Assembly (NCBI GenBank): GCA_013365365.1 | Contig: JABVXU010001057.1 | Location: forward strand, 1-11,114 | From: Cruorifilaria tuberocauda | Lineage: Eukaryota; Nematoda; Chromadorea; Rhabditida; Onchocercidae | Reading direction: 5' to 3' | DNA: 11,114 bases | Shown: piece by piece, positions 1 through 11,114 of the stretch | How positions within the stretch are numbered: the first letter of the stretch is position 1 | How the letters are laid out: the number at the start of each line of letters is the position of its first letter | Notes under the pieces: generated by a model | Databases searched by the model: none | What the model was told of the DNA's origin: nothing | The model's input: the letters and a program-made list of their open reading frames with translations, nothing else | Program-made: the position numbers and the translations under genes

Positions 1-1200
1 ATTGTTATTATTATCACCTTTCACTCATCATCGTGCCTTCAAATTTGTAAGCCTCCTTTTTTTTTTAAGGAAAAAATCTCTTAATTATAAAATTTCTGGC
101 AACTTTCTTTTTTCCTTCCGCTGAAATAGTTCATTTTTGTAAGAAATAAAAGAAACTGTGAATCATCTCCTTTTTGTTATCCTAGATTTAAAATTTTTTG
201 TTAGCCTCTGGTTTCCTTCTTATCAAGCGTTTTTGTTCAGGATAACCTTCTGTGCCTTTTTTCCTCCTTTTTCTACTCCACAAACAAAAAAATGATTGGT
301 CAGAAAAAAATGCCAAGAAAATCTGTCTTGTATTCGGTGAAAAAGTTTTGTGTTAAGCTTGGAAGATTTTTAGCACCATAATTGCTTGCCTCAATCGGTG
401 AAAATAATTTGCATTCCCTTTTCAGACCTCCTCTTTCCCCATTTCAAGAAAGAAATCATTGCATATCTATGTAAATGAAAGCAGCAAGCAGGCGGGCGAC
501 TGTAATCACAACTCTTAGTCTAAAGAAAAAAGGAAACGGAAAACTGCGGAACAATTAATCTAATCGTTTTATTAACCGTTTTCTTTTAGCGAATATCCAT
601 CATTTATTCTTTTGCTTATTAAATTAATACCATTTTAATTCAACATCTTTCGTATCATCCATTCTCTTTCTTCATGAAATACAATCGTCTCTCTTCCTTC
701 TTCCGTTTTCCTGTTTCTCTTCTAACAATAACAGCAACAACAATAATAATAACAAGGATAATAATAATATCAGCGTGCTTTCGTAACTTATTCTTTTCTA
801 ATTTTGCCGTATACAACCTTCAACTAATAATGAATCATTCTATTTTGTGCTATAAAGCTATACAGCAGCATTCTAATGGAGATAATAATTTGCTACTTGA
901 ATCAACAGGTACGGATAATTATCACTGGCTAGAAGCAAGGCTTGAAACATTTCCTCATATTAAGATAATGTGTTAATGATAGAAGGGAAGAGAACTTTCT
1001 TTGTGGCATTCCGTATTTTACTGATAAGCAGCATTCATTCCTCCCTTTTTATCAGTGTTTTTTTTCTGCCTACCTTCCTCTGTGACATCTGTTGCAAATA
1101 AGTGAATCCCAAATGAAAAGATTGAAATACTTTTCTCAGTTAATAGTTTGATCCCTTTCCCATATCTTTGATGTAAAAACTAATTGCTCTATTTTGTTTT
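1..1200. other. No recognisable gene; pyrimidine-rich left flank
   Basis: The plus strand is rich in T and C. A 100-codon ATG frame at 674-976 is partly simple repeat and resembles no family I know. A good donor-like string (ACAG|gtacgg, GT at 910-911) falls inside it. I cannot establish a gene here. Confidence 0.5.
724..769. repeat. Degenerate AAC/AAT trinucleotide tract
   Basis: An array of ACA, ATA and AAC triplets with a few substitutions. It lies inside a 100-codon plus-strand open frame (674-976) and supplies that frame's Thr/Ile-rich stretch. Confidence 0.8.
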
Positions 1201-1440
1201 TCCAGGAAATCGGTTGGGAATTTCATTTACATTTTCAGGTGGATAAGTGCCAGATTTCAGGTTTTCCTCGACGGACCTCACGTCAAAATCTGCAAATAAT
1301 ATTCATGAACTGCTTGACCTTTTTACTCTTTTTCCTTCTCTCCTCCACCTCTCTCTCTTCTTTAGTACTGCATAATACCAATGGGATTGTTTATTTTTTT
1401 CCTTGGATCCTCATTTCATCTAAAATTTTTGCAAATAAAT
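1201..1440 (+). other. Cluster of acceptor-like sites, possible 3' exon of an unidentified gene
   Basis: Three plus-strand acceptor-like strings occur within 60 nt: gtttttccag ending at 1205, attttcag at 1238 and gatttcag at 1260. The sequence after them is less AT-rich up to about 1315, and an AATAAA follows at 1434-1439. One frame ends at TAA soon after (1293-1298 area); another stays open to 1454. Neither translation matches a family I recognise. Confidence 0.2.
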
Positions 1441-1660
1441 TTCTTTTACAATAATCGTTTTTTTGAATATAAAGCGTAAAATGGTTCCGTTTTTGTCATC
1501 ATATACCCATATCATTTGAAATTTCAAAAGTTTTGCGTCAGTTTCTTTTTTTTTCCACGTATCAGTTTGTTTTTTCCGATTATCATTATTTTTGGTCCGA
1601 TGTATTTGTTCTTTCATCACCATCATTTTTTCTTATTTTAATTCACTTTCCCCTGACATG

Positions 1661-1694
1661 TATTATATTATTATCATTACTATTATCATCATTT
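1661..1694. repeat. Degenerate ATT/ATC trinucleotide tract
   Basis: ATT, ATC and ACT triplets in tandem, 80 nt before the TG microsatellite. A similar short tract opens the window at 1-34. Confidence 0.75.
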
Positions 1695-1776
1695 TACACT
1701 CATTAGTAAGATTATTCAAGTTTTATTAATTACACATGATACTTAGTTCTTGTTAATTACCATCATCTATAACATA

Positions 1777-1832
1777 TGTGTGTGTGTGTGTATCTGTGTG
1801 TATGTATGTGTGTTTGTGTATGTGTATGTATG

Positions 1833-1865
<33 letters not shown>

Positions 1866-1868
1866 TGT
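1777..1868. repeat. Compound TG/CA microsatellite
   Basis: An interrupted TG dinucleotide array with TATG and TTTG interruptions. The longest pure run is about 14 TG units at 1834-1862, and a shorter pure run is at 1777-1791. An open frame reading Cys-Val repeats through it is an artefact of the repeat. Confidence 0.97.
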
Positions 1869-1869
1869 T

Positions 1870-3480
1870 CTGTTTTTACTCATTCAATTTTTTTGATGTT
1901 TTGAAAAGTAAAAAAAATGGAATGCATGTATTATTTCGCTTCTTTGTTGCCTTAATTTATTACATTTTTTTTAAAAATCCACTCTGATGGATATGTGGAA
2001 AACAGAAATGTTATTGTATGTGAATGAAATGTGTACATAAAGTTGTCATTGTCAACTGGAAGAATGTTTATTTGATTTTGCTATGCATTATTAATTTGGT
2101 GATACTTTGTACGTAAGCAAGCGAGAAAAGCAAGAAAAACGAAAGTGATTAATAATAATTGAAACTATAAATCTAATCAATTAATCAGTACTGTACTTAT
2201 ATTATTACAAAATATAACATTAATTGCGTGGACAGTATTTTTTAATTTTAAGTAATAGTTGTTATTTAAGGGAAGGAGGAAGAAATAACTGGCTTAAAAC
2301 AGTATGTATTTTAAGTAATAATATTGATATAAACAGAGAAAAAGAGGAAGCTACAATTTACTATAGCTATTGATTTTGATAATTTTCTACAAAATGTCAC
2401 CACCAAGTAATTCTTTTAGATTTTAATTACAAATTATCATTACTTTTGCACAGCACACCAATTAATTATATTCTCTTCCTTTTTTTATTTTTTATCGCTT
2501 TTTCAATAGACTCGCGTAGTGTATTTCTTCTTCTTTTTCCTCTCTCTCCCGCTCATGTCATCTAATTAATTAATTTTTTAATATTTTTTTCGATTGAAGA
2601 ATTAACTTGCAGTAATTTCATCATTTTGTCATTTATCACTAATGCAAAATAATGATAACACAAGGTATTATTGCACTTTCTATTCAACAAATTTATCAGT
2701 TTACCGCTCATATTTTCTTTTTTCTTTTCTTCTTATGTATGCAAAGTAATGTTATGCTACTTATAAAAGAAAAAAATTACACAAAAGAGAAAAACAAGGA
2801 AGGAATTAGTTGGTAAATAATCAGCTCCAGACTGAATTCTAACACTTATTAATCCACTTCACATATTTATTCTATTTTTGAAGTGTATATAGCACCCAGG
2901 GATTCTTCCGACAGGTAAGAGTTTATTTAACTTGTTATCTGTGTTAAATTATATTTATATGAGACGTATGAGTTCAATTTTTAGTTATTTAAATTTTGCG
3001 CAACGTTTGTTAATCACATATTTCTGTAAATTGTGGCAAACTTTACGTCACGTTGAGTGTCGGATGTGATGAAATATGCATGTGGTCACTACAATTTATC
3101 AGTAGCCCTTGAGGTCATTCGAAGATCTGTAAATGGAAAGGGAGGGCATTATGGCGAAATCATGCTTCTCACATTTGGTTCTTTCATTAATAGCACTCAA
3201 ATTAATCATCATAAGAGCATATTACAATAAATCAGACATGGAGACTTGTCATCCTGAGTTCAGTTGAATTACCGTCTAGGAAATCTACTCATCCATGTTA
3301 TCCGGAAAATACGTCCAAAAATAGTTTTGATAGACGATGAAGCATGGAGATTACCTCGATCTCACTGATTTCATTATAAGAAGTTTCATATTTTTCCAAT
3401 TAACGATCTGACACTCTTCAGTTCGTCAAAAACTTTCCATATTTTTCGAATAGTGAAGGTGACAAGAATTGAGATCAGAT
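1870..3480. other. AT-rich non-coding stretch
   Basis: I found no open frame of useful length on either strand. A strong donor-like string, CGACAG|gtaaga, is at 2909-2920. The part from about 3040 to 3480 is less AT-rich than its surroundings but has many stops in every frame I read. Confidence 0.5.
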
Positions 3481-3534
3481 ATTATTAAATTATGATTACA
3501 ATTAATTTAATCGCAATGTAAAGAAAAAAAAACA

Positions 3535-3566
3535 ATGGTACCGATGTGATCATTATCACATACCAT
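3535..3566. repeat. Hairpin-forming inverted repeat
   Basis: ATGGTA and TGTGAT on the left arm pair perfectly with ATCACA and TACCAT on the right. This gives a 12-bp stem with a CATT loop and a 4-nt bulge (CCGA) on one side. It is seen directly in the sequence; its function is unknown. Confidence 0.7.
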
Positions 3567-5460
3567 ATGCCAAGGAAGTAATAAAAGAGCTTATGTAAAT
3601 ATTAGACACTTTTGTTTTTATTTAATATGGTAAGGAAAAAAGTGCTAAAAGCGTTATGCAAGCAAACAAACCAAATAATTCATCAGTATTCGGTCCATCT
3701 GAAATGAAAACATAGCTTCATGGCAGGTTATCGTGGCAGGTGGTAGTAGTATCAGAATGAAAGTAATCATCATCATTCTCATCTTCATGTACCTTTTTTT
3801 CCCTTCTATTTCCCAATCTTTAAAATTTAAACAAACAAATATTATTTCAAATGATAGAAGAAGAAGAAGACAAATAAACAAATAAAATTGATGGATGATA
3901 AACAAACAAAGCGAATAAATAGACTAACAATAACACATTAGATTAAAGTAGGAAATTTTATGAAAGAATTATTCAAATGAGGGATTTCTGATCAATTTTC
4001 AATGTTTTCTTCTTATTTCATCGCTTTCGAGCAAATTTTTGAAGCGTTTGTGAGTATTAGCAAAATATTTAAAGATCTGCTAAATAATTAGCAAAGGTCA
4101 GGCAATAAGTTAAAGGAAGATTGGCAAGTTTTATTGATACAAATTACGGGAAGCAGTTCAGGCTGTGCGAAATATATGGGAGATAGATAATTTGCATTAT
4201 TCGGAAGAAACTGATGCAAGCGAAAGGAGAAAGAATTAGGAAAAACGACAGGGCACCGCATGTTTGTTATTTGCGTCAACAATTTCCACATCGATTATCC
4301 GTTATGGAAGCAAAGACGCTGTGATTGAAGGGCTCAGAGGTAATAGGTCAATAGAGAGGATATTTTTGTTGAATAGACTTGAAGATAAATGAGGAAGAAG
4401 CAAAAGAATAGGATAAAGTCAGATGCAATAGTTATTACTATAATTATTATTGACAAAAAGAAATTAAAATTCACTGGAAATTTCATTAAAACCGAAAATA
4501 TTGATTTGTTTAATGAAGAAAAATGGTTATAAAAGTTATGCAATAAATGTGTAATTTAAAAGTTTACTGAAGTACTTTTCTAAGCGTTTCGATTTTTTTT
4601 AAATGTATATAACCATTTTACATGCGTTCAAAAACAAGAATTGATAATTTGAGGAATAAAGAAATCAACAAACAACGGTTTTCCTTAACATATTTTGTGA
4701 GCATCCTGAATATGCGCAATTCATTTATTTGAAAACGAATTAAAACGATGGTAACCATTGCTCTTCATGCATCATTGAAAGTTATCTAATTAATTGTTCG
4801 TTTAATATGCGTTATATATATGTAATGCATAACATATCAGGTCAAAACCATTTAGACATATGGTGAAATTTTCGTACAGTAATTAAAGCGATTCAGGTGC
4901 TGTAAATTCGGAAATTTTCATTATTAATTAAGCAGTGGTTTAGTAAATTAATTGAAACATTCCGAAACAAACATTAAAAGATAAACACTTCCAAGTTATA
5001 TATTATGTATATACCATAAAATTTACAACATCTTCACCATATCCTCTTTATTCGCCTACAGATCACAAGGCTCTAACCACTAAAATTGCTTGCAAATGCC
5101 TTGTTGTAAAGAGAAATATCACTTTCATTGATTTAGCTAAAAGATAGCAATCATAAAGTTCCCTGTTACCAGATGTTTAGAAAATGTATGCACAACTACG
5201 GGCACAATCAATTTCATACCTATTTTCCAAATTTCGATGCTAATGCATTCCTGTATATTTAAATATTTTTTTATTTTTATCAGCTAATTAAACAAATTAT
5301 GCATTAAATAAAATCAGCAGCAGCCTAAGCTCATTTAAAATTATAAGAGACAAAATTTGTCTGACTGGAGACTGCTAATACAATTTACATAGATTGTTTA
5401 GCATGCTGCGAGAATGTTAAGCACTTTGCTTAATTAAATCATAAATTATATTCAAACAAA
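3567..5460. other. AT-rich non-coding stretch, purine-rich on the plus strand to about 4550
   Basis: Apart from the simple-sequence patch, it holds only minus-strand open frames of 67-83 codons (3654-3905, 4088-4291, 4334-4543). Their translations are low-complexity or unrecognisable, and they are common by chance at this base composition. Confidence 0.5.
3830..3912. repeat. Simple-sequence patch: (GAA)n with AAAC/AAAT tetranucleotides
   Basis: A short GAA run (3857-3870) is flanked by interrupted ACAA/ATAA tetranucleotide repeats. The patch lies in a purine-rich stretch of the plus strand. Confidence 0.75.
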
Positions 5461-5469
5461 TTCTGACTT

Positions 5470-5738
5470 TTAAAGCTTCAGTTGAAATTCCATTATCATC
5501 TTCTCAGTAGTTTCATACTTTTTTGCACTGTTTGCGACGTAGCAAGTAGGATATTGTAAATATTGAAATGCAAGGGTAAACTGGGCAGCAATAAAGCCAC
5601 ACGTATTATTCAGATGTTGATATGTACAACAACCCGAAACGATTTCCATAATTTGATCCTTATAATCAGATTGAAGTTTCAAACGATGAAATGAATCATG
5701 TGTCCAAAACCAATTCTTAACGAAGATAACACTCAATC
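5470..5738 (-). other. Unidentified open frame, 88 codons, no ATG at its start
   Basis: The frame opens after a TGA, with TTG at 5736 as the first start-like codon, and ends at TAA (5472-5470). Its translation is mixed and aromatic, with five cysteines (SGCCTYQHLNNTCGF, YPTCYV), and is not low-complexity. A donor-like gtatga occurs inside it, so part of it could be an exon. I recognise no domain, and a frame of this length is expected about once by chance in such a window. Confidence 0.15.
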
Positions 5739-5739
5739 A

Positions 5740-6276
5740 CTTCAGTTTTATTTATCATTCAGCCTTATTTTTCTTTCCCTTATGTTCCTTCGTAATAGCT
5801 AATGATGATCGACACCTTCATGGAAGTGTGATTCTACAATGATAAAAAGAGCACATAATGTCGTTATTTGTCATCAGTTGCTCTTTTGAATACATTAACC
5901 TGATCAGTCATATTTACCATTCTGCATGTCACGCGAACAATAATTTAAAATTGAAAAGAAAACAACATATCAAGAGCTGATTGATATCTGTCTGCTAGTT
6001 AACATCAACTTTCCTCCCCTCCCTCTTCATCTTTACTACCTCCTTAACAGCCCAGTTATTCCGAACTACTCAGTGCAGTATACAAAATCCGGTTCTTTTC
6101 TACCTTCTCTTCCACTTTTTTTTCATTATTTATAACAACATTGCATAACAAATATGCAAACTATATATGTGAATAGATAAATAGACATTCAACATAAGCA
6201 AAAAAAGAAGAGAAAAAGCATACGTATACATAAATATATTTTAAATATATATGTATAAACAACTGACAAGTGCTCT
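5740..6276. other. Non-coding stretch with a polypyrimidine tract
   Basis: A run of C and T at about 6009-6046 ends in AACAG (6046-6050), resembling a splice acceptor on the plus strand. The frames after it stay open for roughly 30-45 codons without a recognisable product. The rest is AT-rich. Confidence 0.4.
6225..6257. repeat. AT-rich imperfect inverted repeat
   Basis: TATACATA (6225-6232) and TATGTATA (6250-6257) are exact reverse complements, and the inner AT-rich sequence is nearly symmetric. Such palindromes are common by chance in DNA of this composition. Confidence 0.5.
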
Positions 6277-6365
6277 TCAACAGGGAAAAGCTTTATTAAA
6301 CTTGAAAATGTGATTAAAATTAATATTACTCGATTGATAATAGAGCTCTAATTTCTCATATCTAG

Positions 6366-6427
6366 TAACAAGAATAACAAGATCAAGAACAATAACAACA
6401 GCAGTAGCAACAGCAACAATAACAACT
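6366..6427. repeat. Degenerate AAC/GCA trinucleotide tract
   Basis: Tandem AAC, ATA, AGC and AGT triplets. On the minus strand it reads as a Val/Ile/Ala-rich segment within an open frame at 6277-6579, which explains that frame's apparent membrane helix. Confidence 0.8.
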
Positions 6428-6579
6428 GGATCTTCTATATTTGCGCATGAATTGCGTGACGATACATAAATGATGATAGTGAAAGAGTTGAAAGAGAGGG
6501 AGAAGGTACGTACAAATATCCTAGTTGCATCAATTTGGAAATATACAGTGTTCAGTGGGGGACCAAAATTTCTTCCCAT

Positions 6580-7355
6580 TTTTTAATCTTTTGGTTTTAC
6601 GATTTAATCGAGTTTCATACAGTTCCTTTTAGAAAAAGAAAAAGTACACCTGAACTGGTATACTAGAATTCATGTAAAACAAAAGTTAAAATTTTCGGTG
6701 TATTTTCCCTTACTAAACTAATTTGTAACAGTGTATTTTTGACTTTATTGTAACAAGTGATTAATTTATTTAAACGTTAGACAACCACCGAAATACTATT
6801 TTAGTACACTTACGTATCTTTTGTTAGAGCATAGTCTATGAATAAACAATTCCGCGAAAGTTACACTGTCAACCATCCAGCGACTTATTCCAAACCGCTA
6901 GATAGTTAGGCAATCAGTAAGACTTCGTGACAAGACAAAAGATAGTAACAACGTCAATCAAATTAACAGGAATGAGATAATTCAGGAACCTAATTTACAA
7001 ATAATTTGTCTCAATCAGTAGCACAAATATGGAAGAGATTATAAAGTTAAAAATAGTGATAAACACGCTATAATTTCAAATGTCTCATTTTTGATATTAA
7101 CTTTCTTTCAATAATAATTTAAAGAATTGCTCTTCCCGGAAAAATATTACTAGAAATCAATCAAAGTCGGTTAGCAGTGAGGAAATTATTTGATGAAAAA
7201 AACATATCTAATGATTTATGAAAATTCATTCTCGCACTTCAAATTCATCGAGATGGACAGGTTGCTTAGCGAGAGAACACAAAGTACCGAAAAAATGAAA
7301 TATCAATCATCTGTAGAAGTACCTAGCAAAAATCATATTTTTCTTTCCAACGAAT
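6580..7355. other. Downstream flank of RNMT
   Basis: It includes the RNMT 3' untranslated region on the minus strand. The nearest AATAAA motifs on that strand are at 6770-6765 and 6749-6744, about 600 nt past the stop, so a variant signal nearer the gene is more likely. No further gene is visible. Confidence 0.5.
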
Positions 7356-10794
<3,439 letters not shown>

Positions 10795-10820
10795 TATACC
10801 GATAAATAACAGAAACTTAG

Positions 10821-10830
10821 CTATGAAAAT
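10821..10830 (-). promoter_or_regulatory. Possible spliced-leader trans-splice acceptor before RNMT
   Basis: Read on the minus strand, the site is attttcatag, 26 nt before the start ATG. Nematode pre-mRNAs commonly receive a spliced leader at such a site a short way upstream of the start codon. The match to TTTTCAG is imperfect, and an upstream non-coding exon is an equally good reading. Confidence 0.3.
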
Positions 10831-11114
10831 GAATCAGGCATGGACTCAATTTGCGAAAGATTGATTATTATTTGGCTACGGATCAGATCAGGTAGTGTGA
10901 GTTGAGCTAAGTGATAAATTAAATTTCGTCATTGGAAGACCGTGATTATAGAATTTTACCGCTTTTTCTGAAGTTATGTTTTGTTCAGTCAGATCAGAAT
11001 TTGATTCATAGTAAAACGATAAAATGAACTAATCAATCAAGTCAGTTATCTCATCGACCTTAGTCAGTCGCTTCCATCAAAAATTTGTTACAGTTAGAAA
11101 TATTTTTTTTAATG
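10831..11114. other. Upstream flank of RNMT, no gene seen
   Basis: This stretch would hold the promoter. I see no TATA-like element that stands out and no open frame of useful length. Short recurrences of GTCAG and GATCAG (around 10882-10892, 10987-10998, 11040-11070) are the only pattern, and they may be chance. Confidence 0.5.

Noticed and set aside
674..976. Plus-strand 100-codon ATG frame
   Set aside because: Part of it is a trinucleotide tract and the rest matches nothing I know. Length alone is not enough in stop-poor, pyrimidine-rich DNA.
1778..1987. Plus-strand open frame of 69 codons
   Set aside because: It is a translation of the TG microsatellite, so it has a Cys/Val repeat and no real protein signal.
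3040..3480. A decayed DNA transposon, suggested by the change in base composition
   Set aside because: I found no terminal inverted repeats, target-site duplication or transposase motif.
6277..6579. Minus-strand 100-codon ATG frame with a hydrophobic stretch
   Set aside because: The hydrophobic stretch is the reverse reading of a degenerate AAC/GCA tract. There is no recognisable domain, and a frame of this length is expected by chance.

Overview
The window looks like nuclear DNA from a nematode. The sequence is strongly AT-rich, coding sequence is cut into short exons of 44-182 bp, introns are modest (153-596 nt), and several splice acceptors have the nematode TTTTCAG form. A clade III worm (filarial, spirurid or ascarid type) would fit, but that is an inference from base composition and intron size. 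Nothing bacterial, viral or CRISPR-like was seen.

The one gene I can establish lies on the minus strand at 7356-10794. It is a ten-exon gene for the mRNA cap guanine-N7 methyltransferase (RNMT / Abd1 / cmt-1 family). I reconstructed it by joining exons at GT/AG sites with matching phases. The joined frame is open from ATG (10794-10792) to TGA (7358-7356) and gives 371 residues. They match the human RNMT catalytic domain, as I remember it, from the [11 protein letters not shown] block to the C-terminal EWE-A-S-YLVFAF block. No single open reading frame shows this gene, because its longest exon is 182 bp. The product adds the N7-methyl group to the capping guanosine of nuclear mRNA.

The left 7.3 kb (1-7355) holds no gene I can recognise. 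It contains a compound TG microsatellite (1777-1868), several degenerate trinucleotide and tetranucleotide tracts, one good hairpin (3535-3566), an AT-rich inverted repeat (6225-6257), and scattered strings that resemble splice sites. The plus strand is visibly pyrimidine-rich over about 1-1900 and purine-rich over about 3500-4550, which may reflect a change in transcription direction. A few open frames of 88-100 codons occur here. By a rough estimate from base composition, about one of that size is expected by chance, so they are listed only as weak candidates. The right edge (10795-11114) is the upstream flank of the methyltransferase gene, with a possible spliced-leader acceptor 26 nt before the ATG and no other gene visible.
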